A DNA stretch of 64,000 bases. Origin: CAWIXB01 sp963839955. GTDB taxonomy: Bacteria > Actinomycetota > Actinomycetes > JACCUZ01. Below the pieces are notes generated by a model. It was given only the letters and a program-made list of their open reading frames with translations. It ran no database searches and was not told where the DNA came from. Positions 24,737 through 33,263 of this stretch are shown one piece after another; within the stretch, counting starts at the first letter, position 1; each line of letters starts with the position of its first letter. The translations under genes were made by a program, and so were the position numbers. The stretch lies in contig CAWIXB010000001.1 in assembly GCA_963839955.1 (NCBI GenBank), forward strand, positions 3,658,001 to 3,722,000, read 5' to 3'.

Positions 24737-27140
24737 GACGCCCGCCGACTGGCGGACGGTGCCTTGCGCGAGCGGCAGATGCTGTCGTGCTCAGCACCGA
24801 GGGCCGACCGGGGCGTTGTGGCGACCTGCTGAGAGGTCTTCCGCCTCGGTCCGTGCGTCGATCCAGCGCTCCAGGGCCGACGGGCTCCAGGGCCGGGGAG
24901 TAGTAGAAGCCCTGCACCTTGTCGCACTGGTAGGCGGCGAGCTGCCGGGCAGCGCCCTCGTTCTCGACCCCTTCGGCGACCATGGTCATGCCGAGGGCGT
25001 GCGCCAGGTCGATGGTGGAGCGCACGATCGCCGCGGCGCGCGGGTCATCGGCCATCGGCTTGACGAACGATCGGTCCAGCTTCAGCTCGTCGATCGGAAG
25101 CTCTCGCAGGTACGCCAGGCTGGAGTACCCGGTCCCGAAGTCGTCGACCGAGACCCGGATGCCGGCGTGGCGGAGCTCCGCGAGGATGTCGCGGGCGCGT
25201 TCGCGGTCGCCCATGAGGAAGTCTTCGGTGATCTCCAGCTCGAGCGCGTCCGACGCGAGCCGGCGCACGGAGAGCAGCCCGCGCACCCGAGCGGGGAGCT
25301 CGGCGTCCACGAGGGACGACGCCGACAGGTTCACCGCCACATTCAGGTGCCGTCCCGCGGCGCGCCAGACACGCACCTGGTCGAGGGACACCTCGAGGAC
25401 GGCGTCGGTGAGGTCGCGCATCAGGCCGGCGTCCTCGACCAGCGGCAGGAAGTCGCCGGGCAGCAGCAGGCCCCTCGTGGGGTGCTCCCACCGTACGAGC
25501 GCCTCGACGCCGACGACGGCGCCGCTTCTCGCGTCGAGCTTCGGCTGGTAGTGCACGACGAGGCTGCGGTCGACGATCGCCGACCGGAGGTCTTCGAGGT
25601 CACGCAGACGCTGCTCGTCATGCCCGGCGTCGAGGTCGTCGCTGTACACGCGGTGGCCGACCTTGGTCGCCTTCGCCTCGTACATGGCGCGGTCGGCACG
25701 TCGCAGCAGCGTCGAGACGTCGCCGCCCTGGCTGGGGTAGAGCGCGATGCCGATGCTTGCGGTGAGCCGCACGGTCACGCCGTCCAGGCTGAAGGGTGCC
25801 TCCAGAGCGTCGCGGAGCCCGCGAGCGGCCGAGATGCCCGCTGCCTCGTCGGCGCCGTCGAGCAGGGTGGCGAACTCGTCACCCCCGAGGCGGATCAACC
25901 GGTGTTCGTGTTCGCTCGACTCCAGCGAGGCGAGCGAGGCGAGCAAGCGTGAGGTGACATGGCGCAGCAGCGTGTCGCCTGCCTGGTGGCCGAGGCTGTC
26001 GTTGACCTCCTTGAACCGGTCGAGGTCGAGCAGCAACAACGCTCCGGGCGCGCCGTCCGGACCGAGACGGTGCGAGACCTCCTCGTAGAACGCGCGCCGG
26101 TTGCCTAGCCCGGTCAGCTCGTCGGTGAAGGCGAGGGTGTGGCTGTCGGCGAGGGAGGCGACCTCTCTGAAGGTGACGATGAGGCGGCCCAGCGCAGCGA
26201 CCACAGTCGCGGCACAGAGCAGGATCGCCGCGAAGTTCAGCTGGTTGCTGTGGTCGTAGATCAGCGTCGCCAGCGCGGCGAGGGTGGCGACGACAGGGAA
26301 GCCGACCCGCACCCAGCTCGGCAGCGCCGTGTTGGCGGAGGCCATCGCCCGCCGGCCGGGGGCGAACGCGATGACCAGGGTCGCGACGACCCAGATCCCG
26401 TCGTTGAGGCCACCAGGCTGATAGGTCCCGTTGTTGGCCGAGAACAGGTACACGCCGTCGGCAAGGGAGAACATCGCCATACCGGCGGCGACGAACCAGA
26501 GCCCGACCGGAGGTCGCCAGTTGAACAGCGCCAGGACCGAGGTGACGACGAGCAGCACGAGCACGTCGAGCACCACGTGTGCCAGCGTCGTGACGACGGC
26601 AGCCTTGCTGCCTCCGGTCTCGGCGACGATCGGGTTGAAGAGGGCGGCGGCGACACCGGCGACGGCGAGCCCGCCGACGAGACCGTCGAGCCACAGGCTC
26701 AACGGCACGTCGTCGACGGTGCCACGCACGAACAGCACCAGCGCGATGAGCGCGCAGGGGTAGAACGACAGCCACAGCCCGTCGGCGATCGACGGGAAGG
26801 GCTCGGGGTCCTGGGTACGGACGAAGATCGTCCAGAACACGTTCCCCGACCCGTAGATCGCGAGCCCGACGCCGAGGAAGAGGTAGCTGGCCCGGTAGGT
26901 CGTGGCGCCGCGGGCGCGAACGAAGCAGACCACGGCGCTGAGCTCGTACGCGATGTTGTTCAGGAACCCGTCGAGCAGGAGGTTGTAGCCCGGGTTCGGG
27001 CGGACGCCCGGGATGGTCGAGACCAGGAAGACGCCGAAGACGAGAGCGGTCGCTATGTAGACGCCGGTGGAGAGGCGCATTCGAGGGCGGCGCGGCGACA
27101 GTTGAGGCAGGACAGCCCTCATCGTGGGAACGCCAGTCAC
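24585..27140 (-). CDS. membrane GGDEF-EAL c-di-GMP protein, likely frameshifted at the C-terminus
   Basis: A GTG start (27140, with GGGAGGTGCAGC) begins about eight membrane segments (residues 20-315), then a GGDEF domain with intact LGGDEFATL (about residue 420) and an EAL domain with VEALVRWEHP, NLSASSL, DDFGTGYSSLAYL and KLDRSFV. Both catalytic signatures are intact, so it may synthesise and/or degrade c-di-GMP. After 'VQGFYYSPALEP' (near 24890) the literal frame turns into Arg-rich sequence and overlaps the GNAT gene by 152 bp. Shifting by one base there gives ALERWIDARTEAEDL and a stop at 24790, a normal EAL ending that leaves a 53-bp gap before the GNAT start. The true end is therefore probably 24790. 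Confidence 0.85.
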   Translation of the reverse strand: MTGVPTMRAVLPQLSPRRPRMRLSTGVYIATALVFGVFLVSTIPGVRPNPGYNLLLDGFLNNIAYELSAVVCFVRARGATTYRASYLFLGVGLAIYGSGNVFWTIFVRTQDPEPFPSIADGLWLSFYPCALIALVLFVRGTVDDVPLSLWLDGLVGGLAVAGVAAALFNPIVAETGGSKAAVVTTLAHVVLDVLVLLVVTSVLALFNWRPPVGLWFVAAGMAMFSLADGVYLFSANNGTYQPGGLNDGIWVVATLVIAFAPGRRAMASANTALPSWVRVGFPVVATLAALATLIYDHSNQLNFAAILLCAATVVAALGRLIVTFREVASLADSHTLAFTDELTGLGNRRAFYEEVSHRLGPDGAPGALLLLDLDRFKEVNDSLGHQAGDTLLRHVTSRLLASLASLESSEHEHRLIRLGGDEFATLLDGADEAAGISAARGLRDALEAPFSLDGVTVRLTASIGIALYPSQGGDVSTLLRRADRAMYEAKATKVGHRVYSDDLDAGHDEQRLRDLEDLRSAIVDRSLVVHYQPKLDARSGAVVGVEALVRWEHPTRGLLLPGDFLPLVEDAGLMRDLTDAVLEVSLDQVRVWRAAGRHLNVAVNLSASSLVDAELPARVRGLLSVRRLASDALELEITEDFLMGDRERARDILAELRHAGIRVSVDDFGTGYSSLAYLRELPIDELKLDRSFVKPMADDPRAAAIVRSTIDLAHALGMTMVAEGVENEGAARQLAAYQCDKVQGFYYSPALEPVGPGALDRRTDRGGRPLSRSPQRPGRPSVLSTTASAARARHRPPVGGRRVRRRVPARHARGVRHAGRSLRRSSHRPRAVVARHPRLACRRRAVGGRRP

Positions 27141-27387
27141 GCTGCACCTCCCTGTTTTCGCCTAGACCCTGAATCTCGGATGTCTGGGCACTGACCTTGA
27201 GAGTCGGTCGGCGCTCAGGGCAGCGCCGCGCGGCCACCGGGGCGTCGGCCGAATCGGACCGAGGCAGTTGGGGCGGTTTGTCCGACCTCACCCACCGGAC
27301 GGGAGGCCAACGCCAACCGAACCAACACCGCCTAGCCGCCCCCGAGCCCCCCCGAGCCCCCGAGCCCCCAAGCCCCACCCCTCGCAG
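27141..27387. other. non-coding stretch with C-rich short repeat
   Basis: No gene is apparent between the GGDEF-EAL start and the palindromic repeat. It should contain the GGDEF-EAL promoter. At 27339-27379 there is a run of four to five near copies of CCCCCGAG/CCCCCAAG, a strongly strand-asymmetric low-complexity tract. Confidence 0.6.
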
Positions 27388-27463
27388 TTCGACCACGTTG
27401 GGTAGGCGCAGCAGTGCCTCAACAGGCGGAGCGGCCTGTTGCGGCAGTGCTGTGCCTGTTGCG
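27388..27463 (+). repeat. palindromic repeat family, copy A
   Basis: Copy A begins with TTCGACCACGTTGGGTAGG and continues into a long imperfect hairpin: 27405-27426 pairs with 27435-27456 (19 of 22 positions). It matches copies B and C in reverse orientation. It has the most mismatches of the three copies. Confidence 0.85.
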
Positions 27464-27508
27464 GCTGGGCCTAGCCGAGCGAGGGCAGAGCCGCGTGCCG
27501 GCGGTGGG

Positions 27509-28184
27509 CGCGCGGCGAAGGTCGGCGGTCCAGGCGTACGCCGAGCAGCGCCCGGGCGGCGTCAACCGTCCCTCCATCACCAGCGCGCACAGCAGGGTGT
27601 CCTCGACGACCTCGCGCTGAGCCAGGCTGCTCCGACCCGGTGCAGCGACGACGCCAGCGACCGCAGGCTCTCGACGGCGTCGGACCAGCGCGACTCGATC
27701 ACAGCGGCAGGCCCACCGCACAGCCGCGCCGCGACGTCGCGCAGGCACGAGTCCTGGCTCGCGTCCAGGTGCGCCTGCAGCCTGCGTGCGTCGACGTCTC
27801 CCGCGGCGGTGCCCCAGGGCGGCGTGCATCGCCGTGAACGCGGTCTGCGGACGTTCGAGCAGGTCGACCTCGACGGCGTCGAGCACCTCGCGCACCTCAC
27901 GATCCGGAGACTGCCAGGCCCCCCTGACGTGGCAGCGCCAGAGCAACGAGGCCGAGTCGACGAGCGCCCGCATTCCGAGAACCGCCGGCGGCGCCAGCTG
28001 CTGGGCGTACCGCACCCGCACGGCCGCGACGTCGCCCCAGGCCAGCTCGTGCAGGGCCGCATGCCACGAGAAGTGGGCGCGGTGCGATGCCCCGCCCGCC
28101 GAGCTCGATCCAGGGGCTGAGCCAGCCGAGCCCGGCGGCGTGCTCGCCGGTCTCGTAGAAGACGTGCGCGCGGGCGTGCGTTCG
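27509..28184 (-). pseudogene. decayed tetratricopeptide-38 (TTC38)-like gene
   Basis: Conserved-looking protein pieces appear one after another on the minus strand but in changing frames: HVFYETGEHAAGLGWL (28184-28101), HFSWHAALHELAWGDV to MHAALGH (28096-27809), AAGDVDARRLQAHLD to GAAWLS (27810-27616), and AQREVVEDTLLCALVMEGR (27625-27509). Together they read like the C-terminal half of TTC38-type proteins (AHFSWHLALHEL..., SHAQRDVFEQ...). At least three frame changes are needed and the N-terminal half is absent. The remnant lies between two inverted copies of the palindromic repeat. It is not expected to make a working protein. Confidence 0.7.
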
Positions 28185-28292
28185 CGACCGTTCAACAAGA
28201 CCTCTCCTATTGTCAGTTTTATCGGCCGAAAATATGCGGTCCTCGACCTCGATCACAAGCGCGCCACATCCCTTGGCGTACATGTCGCGAGC

Positions 28293-28369
28293 CGCAACAG
28301 GCGAGGCAGTGCCTCAACAGGTCGGCAGACCTGTTGAGGCACTGCTGCGCCTACCTAACGTGGTCGAAT
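28293..28369 (-). repeat. palindromic repeat family, copy B
   Basis: The arms 28300-28322 and 28329-28351 form a 23-bp stem with two mismatches and a six-base loop, followed by the flank CCTACCTAACGTGGTCGAAT, identical to copy C. It is inverted relative to copy A and ends about 60 bp upstream of the TPP riboswitch. Confidence 0.88.
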
Positions 28370-28430
28370 CCCCGGGAGGCTGGGCCTTCCAGCTGCGTGC
28401 TAGCGTCAGGCGTTCCACAACAGCACAACC

Positions 28431-28511
<81 letters not shown>

Positions 28512-28635
28512 GGTTACCACCAGGTGCGCAGCGCGTCCGTCGCCGACCAGGCACGAGTCTGGGCGGCTGACCGGACGCGCGCGGCGTCCCCGGTGGCTCG
28601 CGGCACGACAGCTCCCGTCCGCCTCTGGACAGGAG

Positions 28636-29295
28636 ATGAGTGACTTGGCTATGCCAGTCGAAAAGGCCGGGCACGCCGACAACGAGCCGGCCGACACGGA
28701 CACCACGTCCCCGACCGGTCTGCCGACTCGTTGGCGCACCGTCGACATCGTCGTCGCGTCGGCGATCGCGGTCGCCTTCGGTGTCGTGTTCTGGGCGTGG
28801 GGCCTGCTGTGGAACAGCATGCAGGCCGCGTTCGCCGGCTTCCCGCCGGCACAGGGATTCATGTACGGCGTGTGGCTGCTGCCCGGCGTCCTCGGCGCCC
28901 TGGTGATCCGCAAGCCCGGCGCGGCCCTGTACACCGAGCTCGTTGCCTCCATCGTGTCCGCGCTGCTGGGCACCGCCTGGGGCCTCTCGGTCGTCGCCTA
29001 CGGCCTGGTCGAGGGCGCGGCTCCGGAGCTCGTCTTCGCCCTGCTCCTCTACCGGTCGTGGCGGCTGCCGACGGTCGTCGTCGCGGGTGCGGTCGCCGGG
29101 GTGGCAGCCGCGCTGCTCGACCTGTCGTTCGCCTACACCGACTGGCCGGGCACCTGGCAGCTGACCTACGTGGCCGTGCTCGCCGCCAGCTCCGCTGTCA
29201 TCGCCGGCGCAGGCGCCTGGGTGATCTCGCGCGCGCTGGCCCGCACCGGCGTCCTGGCGCCGTTCCCGGCCGGCCGCGAGCAGGCCGCCGTCTGA
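28636..29295 (+). CDS. ykoE: ECF transporter S component for thiamine/HMP (YkoE)
   Basis: The 219-residue protein has a polar N-terminus of about 35 residues and then six membrane helices. The YkoE family pattern is clear: WNSMQAAFAGFPPAQGFMYGVWLLPGVLGALVIRKPGAALY and TELVASIVSALLGTAWG (key parts GFMYGVWLLPGVL, RKPGAA). YkoE binds the thiamine precursor hydroxymethylpyrimidine and/or thiamine. GACAGGAG precedes the ATG. The TPP riboswitch upstream and the ykoD/ykoC genes downstream make the assignment firm. Confidence 0.93.
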   Translation: MSDLAMPVEKAGHADNEPADTDTTSPTGLPTRWRTVDIVVASAIAVAFGVVFWAWGLLWNSMQAAFAGFPPAQGFMYGVWLLPGVLGALVIRKPGAALYTELVASIVSALLGTAWGLSVVAYGLVEGAAPELVFALLLYRSWRLPTVVVAGAVAGVAAALLDLSFAYTDWPGTWQLTYVAVLAASSAVIAGAGAWVISRALARTGVLAPFPAGREQAAV

Positions 29296-30770
29296 GCAAG
29301 GTCGCCACCACGGCCCCGGTCGCCGTCGACGCGCGCGGCTGGGGCTGGCGTCACGGCGGCCGCCGCGCGTGGTCGTCGCGCGGGCTCGACCTGCAGGTGG
29401 CACCCGGCGAGCGGGTGCTGCTGCTCGGCCCGTCCGGCGCGGGCAAGAGCACACTGCTCGCCGGGCTCGCCGGCCTGCTCGACGTGAGCGACGCGGGTGA
29501 GCAGGAGGGCACGCTGTACCTCGACGGCGTGCCCGCCCGCCGCGCGCGGGCCCGCGCCGGGTTGGTCATGCAGGACCCCGAGTCCGCCCTCGTCATGGGC
29601 CGCGCCGGTGACGACGTGGCGTTCGGGCTGGAGAACCGCGCCGTCCCCGCGGCCGACATCTGGCCGCGGGTCGACGAGGCGTTGGCGGCGGTGCGGTTCC
29701 CCTATGGTCGCGACCGGCACACCGCGGCACTCTCCGGAGGTGAGCAGCAGCGCCTCGCGATCGCCGGGATCCTGGCGCTGCGCCCGGGACTCCTGCTGCT
29801 CGACGAGCCGACGGCGAACCTCGACCCCGATGGCGCGGCGCTGGTCCGAGCCGTGCTGCGCGACGTCCTCGATGCGACCGGCGCAACCGCGGTGCTGGTC
29901 GAGCACCGGGTCGCCGATTTCGTCGACCTCGTCGACCGCGCGGTGGTGCTCGAGCCCGGCGGCGGAGTGCTCGCCGACGGCACACCTGAGGAGGTCTTCG
30001 GCCGGCACGGCGAGTCCCTGGCGGCACGAGGTGTCTGGGTGCCGGGCCGCAGCCCCGACGTACGCCGGCGGGCTGTCGCCCCGGCCGGGAGCCCCCGGAT
30101 GACCGCGGAACAGGCAGCCTTCCGCTACCCGGCGGCCACGACGGCGGCACTGCCCCCGACCGACGCGATTCTCTGCGCCGGTCGCGCCGTCGCCGTCACC
30201 GGTCCCAACGGCTGCGGGAAGTCCACCCTCGCACTGCTGCTCGCCGGATTGCTCCGCCCGTCGCCGGGGTCGGTGCGCGCCGCCTCGGACCTGGCGCCGG
30301 ACGCGGCCGGCCGCGACCCGTCGCGCTGGCGGGCCCGCGACCTGGTCCGCGCGGTCGGCACCGTGTTCCAGGACCCGGAGCACCAGTTCGTGACCACCTC
30401 GGTGCAGGCCGAGCTCGCCCTGGGGCCGCGCCGCGCAGGGGCGTCCACGGCGGAGGCGCTGGCCCGCGCCGCCGACCTGATGACCAGGCTGCGACTCGAC
30501 GGTCTGGCGGCGGCCAACCCCTTCACCCTGTCCGGAGGCGAGAAGCGCCGGCTGTCAGTGGCCACCGCCCTGGCGACCGCCCCGGAGGTCGTGGTGGCCG
30601 ACGAGCCGACGTACGGCCAGGACTCCCGCACCTGGGCCGAGCTCGCCCATCTGCTCGCCGACCTGCGCGACGAGGGATGCGCGCTCGCGCTCATCACCCA
30701 CGACCGCGCGCTCGTCGACGCCGTCGCCGACACCCGCCTCGACCTCACCACCGCGAGCGCTGCCCGGTGA
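29292..30770 (+). CDS. ykoD: ECF transporter double ATPase (YkoD); probable CTG start
   Basis: Two ABC ATPase domains lie in tandem: Walker A GPSGAGKSTLL and signature LSGGEQQR in the first half; GPNGCGKSTL and LSGGEKRR in the second. Walker B LLLLDEPTAN and VVVADEPTYG are both present. In front of the first conserved residues there is no ATG, GTG or TTG in this frame: the only plausible initiation is CTG at 29292, which overlaps the ykoE stop as CTGA (492 residues). The next standard start, GTG in QVAPGERV, would delete the first beta strands. It energises the transporter together with YkoC. Confidence 0.9.
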   Translation: MSKVATTAPVAVDARGWGWRHGGRRAWSSRGLDLQVAPGERVLLLGPSGAGKSTLLAGLAGLLDVSDAGEQEGTLYLDGVPARRARARAGLVMQDPESALVMGRAGDDVAFGLENRAVPAADIWPRVDEALAAVRFPYGRDRHTAALSGGEQQRLAIAGILALRPGLLLLDEPTANLDPDGAALVRAVLRDVLDATGATAVLVEHRVADFVDLVDRAVVLEPGGGVLADGTPEEVFGRHGESLAARGVWVPGRSPDVRRRAVAPAGSPRMTAEQAAFRYPAATTAALPPTDAILCAGRAVAVTGPNGCGKSTLALLLAGLLRPSPGSVRAASDLAPDAAGRDPSRWRARDLVRAVGTVFQDPEHQFVTTSVQAELALGPRRAGASTAEALARAADLMTRLRLDGLAAANPFTLSGGEKRRLSVATALATAPEVVVADEPTYGQDSRTWAELAHLLADLRDEGCALALITHDRALVDAVADTRLDLTTASAAR

Positions 30771-31567
30771 GCATCCTTGCGCCCCTCGCGCCCGACCCCG
30801 ACGCCCCCCTGAGCCGGCGCAACCCGGTCGCCAAGCTGGCCGCCGCCGGCATCATCCTGGTCGGCCTGCTCGTCACCCTCGACCCCGTGACGCCGGCGTT
30901 GCTGCTCGGTCTCGAGCTCGCCGTCCTGCCGTTCACCGGTGTCCGCCTCGGGACACTGACGCGCCGGTGCTGGCCGCTGCTCGTCGGCGTCGCGGGGGTC
31001 AGCCTCACCAACCTGCTGGTCGTCGACGGCGGGCGCGTGCTGGTGGAGATCGGTCCGCTCGACATCACCTCGGACGCGGTCACCTCGGCGCTCTCCATCG
31101 CACTGCGCCTGCTGGCGATCACGCTCCCCGGCATCCTGGTGCTGGCCAGCACCGACCCGATGGACCTCGCCGACGCGCTCGTGCAGCGCTGGCACGTGCC
31201 GCCGCGGTTCGCCTACGGCGCGCTGGCCGCGCTGCGGCTGCTGCCCCTGCTCTCCGCCGACTGGCACTCGATGGCCCGGGCGCGGCGGGCGCGCGGCATC
31301 GACGCGGGTCACTCGCCCGTGGCGGCGGTGCGATTGTTCGCCTCGCTGGTGTTCGGGGTGCTCGTGGCGGCGATCCGCCGCGGTGTGCGGCTGGCGACGG
31401 CGATGGAGGCCCGCGGGTTCGACACCGGTGAGCAGCGCAGCGTGGCCCGGCCGCAGCCGTTGCAGCCAGCCGACTGGGCGCTGATCGCCGCGGCGCTCGC
31501 GGCGGTCCTGGCCGCCACCGCCGTGTCGGTGGCCGTCGGGAGCTGGCGACTGCCCTTCAGCAGCTAG
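30767..31567 (+). CDS. ykoC: ECF transporter T component (YkoC)
   Basis: This 266-residue membrane protein starts at a GTG overlapping the ykoD stop (GTGA). It has the EcfT/CbiQ features: an N-terminal membrane block, DPMDLADALVQRWHVPPRF, and the coupling motif ARARRARGIDAG followed by a second 'MEARGFDTG' motif, which contact the two ATPase domains. It converges with the DUF2236 gene, and the two TAG stops overlap by three bases. Confidence 0.93.
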   Translation: MSILAPLAPDPDAPLSRRNPVAKLAAAGIILVGLLVTLDPVTPALLLGLELAVLPFTGVRLGTLTRRCWPLLVGVAGVSLTNLLVVDGGRVLVEIGPLDITSDAVTSALSIALRLLAITLPGILVLASTDPMDLADALVQRWHVPPRFAYGALAALRLLPLLSADWHSMARARRARGIDAGHSPVAAVRLFASLVFGVLVAAIRRGVRLATAMEARGFDTGEQRSVARPQPLQPADWALIAAALAAVLAATAVSVAVGSWRLPFSS

Positions 31568-32460
31568 GACGCCGCGCGACTCGCCGCCGCAGTCCCCGTA
31601 CGCCGCTCGGCTGCCGCCGCAGCCGGACTGCGACCCAGCAGCGCCGCGAGTAGCAGTGACGTGGCCCGGCCCACCAGCCGGGCCGGGACGGCCGGCAACA
31701 ACGGCCGCGCCGCGAGCAGGTCGCGCAGGTCCGAGGGCAGCGTGGCCGCCGCAGCGGCAGCGATCACCCGGTAGGGCGCCCGGATGTGCAACGGGAACGG
31801 CGGGTCCAGAAGGAAGCGGTGAGCGTTCGCGGTCGTCGCGGTGCGCGCAAGCTGGGGCCGGTAATGGCCGTAGGAAGCCCGCAAGTCGGCGACGCTGTGC
31901 GGCACGTGAGCGGCCCCCAGGTACTCGCCCACCCTGGCGGTCTCGTCGAGATAGCGGTCACCGTCGAAGACCGTGGTGCCGTAGCGGCGCACGGCCTCGG
32001 CGAGCGAGTCGACCAGGGCGAGATGGACCCAGCCGAGCAGCTCGGGGTCCGCCGCGTCGTACGGCTCACCCGTCTCCGTCGTTCCGCGGACCGGCTCGTG
32101 CGCCCGGCGCACTCGTTGGCACGCCTGCTCGGCCTGCTCTGACGTGCCGAACGTCGTTACGGTGACGAAGGCGGCGGTGCGCTGGAGGCGTGACTCGGGG
32201 TCCTCGCGGTAGGCCGAGTGCTGCTCGAAGCCCGCCAGCACGGTGGGGTGCATCGCCTGGACGAGCAGCGCGCGGACCGCACCGACGAGGGTGGCCGCGT
32301 CGGCGTTCACCCGCCAGGTGGTCGAGCCGGGCCCGAACCAGCCCGCGTCCCCCGGCTCGTCGATCGCCCGCAGCCAGGGCGCCCCGGCGTCCGGGTGCCC
32401 GGTGAGCAGGGTGCGGACGGCGGCGCGCGGTGATCCGACGGGCAGCGCGAGTCCGGCCAT
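31564..32460 (-). CDS. DUF2236 (ER-bound oxygenase mpaB-like) family protein
   Basis: From the ATG at 32460 (GGGAAGGGGG seven bases before) the protein has 298 residues. The start of the conserved region, 'WRVNADAATLVGAVRALLVQAMHPTVLAGFEQHS', with the short motif QAMHPTV, is typical of DUF2236, a heme-associated family that includes rubber oxygenase Lcp and MpaB. TVTTFGT and 'WVHLALVDSLAEAV' also fit. The reaction is unknown for most members. A longer open frame back to 32877 runs through a repeat array and was rejected. Confidence 0.85.
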   Translation of the reverse strand: MAGLALPVGSPRAAVRTLLTGHPDAGAPWLRAIDEPGDAGWFGPGSTTWRVNADAATLVGAVRALLVQAMHPTVLAGFEQHSAYREDPESRLQRTAAFVTVTTFGTSEQAEQACQRVRRAHEPVRGTTETGEPYDAADPELLGWVHLALVDSLAEAVRRYGTTVFDGDRYLDETARVGEYLGAAHVPHSVADLRASYGHYRPQLARTATTANAHRFLLDPPFPLHIRAPYRVIAAAAAATLPSDLRDLLAARPLLPAVPARLVGRATSLLLAALLGRSPAAAAAERRTGTAAASRAAS

Positions 32461-32602
32461 GCCGACCCCCTTCCCCAAGCGACGCGCGGATCCCCCCATT
32501 CCCGCGACAAGTGTGCCTCCAGTCGCCCACAAGTCGGCGGCAGCACGGTGTATCCGAGCCGGAGCCCGCCGCATCCACGAAGTAGCACCCGACAAGCCCC
32601 CT

Positions 32603-32685
32603 GGTTGCCGGCTCCGCCGGCAGCCCCTGATTGCCGGCTCCGCCGGCAGCCGATGCCGGCTCCTGATTGCCGGCTCCGCCGGCGA
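32603..32685. repeat. GC-rich palindrome array upstream of yceI-like gene
   Basis: TTGCCGGCTCCGCCGGCA occurs at 32605 and 32631 and, with one change, at 32668, plus a partial copy near 32654. Spacing is 26 and 37 bp, so it is looser than the 27-bp array at 12444-12542. It lies in the 250-bp gap between the DUF2236 and YceI genes, ending 24 bp before the YceI start codon. Confidence 0.9.
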
Positions 32686-32709
32686 CACGCACCACCGAGA
32701 GGGAACGAC

Positions 32710-33258
32710 ATGACCGCCACGCTCACCCGAAGCCGCGACCTCGCCCTGCCGCAGGCCGGCACCTGGGCGATCGACCCCGCGCGGGCGCGGGTCTCCTTCT
32801 CCGGCCGTACGTCGTTCCTGACGCCGACGATGAGCGCCCGGTTCACCGACGTGAGCGGCCGCATCAACGTCGGCCACGAGGCCGAGTCGGGCGAGATCGA
32901 CGTCGAGGTCGGCGTCGACTCGGTGACGACCGGCACCCGGGCGTACGACGAGCTCATCTCGTCCTTCGACCCGTTCGACGCGAGCCGCTTCCCCGTCGCG
33001 ACCTACCGGAGCACGTCGATCACCTGGTCGGGGTCAGAGGCGCTGGTCGAGGGTGCGCTGACACTGCGTGGTGTACGGTGCTCGGTCGCGCTCACCGCGG
33101 CGTACGCCGTGAGCCGCGACGACCGGATGCTGATCCGCGGTGGCGCCACCATCGACCGCGAGGCGTTCGGGGTGCGCTTCGAGATCCCCGGGCTCGGCCG
33201 GATCGTGCCGCGCGCCATGCGCCTCGAGATCGACGTCGACGCCACCTGGCTCGGCTGA
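32710..33258 (+). CDS. YceI-family protein
   Basis: The 182-residue protein has the YceI lipocalin-like pattern: GTWAIDPARARVSFSGR at the start, FTDVSGRI, VGVDSVTTGTRAYDELISS (key VDSVTTGTRAYDE), FDPFDASRFPVATYRS and LTLRGV. The family binds isoprenoid-type lipids such as polyprenyl quinones in a beta-barrel. No signal peptide is present, so this member would be cytoplasmic. GAGAGGGAAC precedes the ATG. Its hairpin-rich leader (32603-32685) is unusual. Confidence 0.9.
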   Translation: MTATLTRSRDLALPQAGTWAIDPARARVSFSGRTSFLTPTMSARFTDVSGRINVGHEAESGEIDVEVGVDSVTTGTRAYDELISSFDPFDASRFPVATYRSTSITWSGSEALVEGALTLRGVRCSVALTAAYAVSRDDRMLIRGGATIDREAFGVRFEIPGLGRIVPRAMRLEIDVDATWLG

Positions 33259-33263
33259 GTCGG

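Noticed and set aside
27419..28198. 259-codon minus-strand frame as an intact gene
   Set aside because: Family-like sequence continues only by changing frame several times; a simple gene call would mix real and shadow sequence, so it is listed as a pseudogene.
27388..28369. Insertion sequence between the two inverted repeats
   Set aside because: No transposase-like frame lies between them and no clear target-site duplication is visible.
31564..32877. Longer N-terminus for the DUF2236 protein
   Set aside because: The extension is translated palindrome repeat and crosses the yceI start region; a good ribosome site supports ATG 32460.
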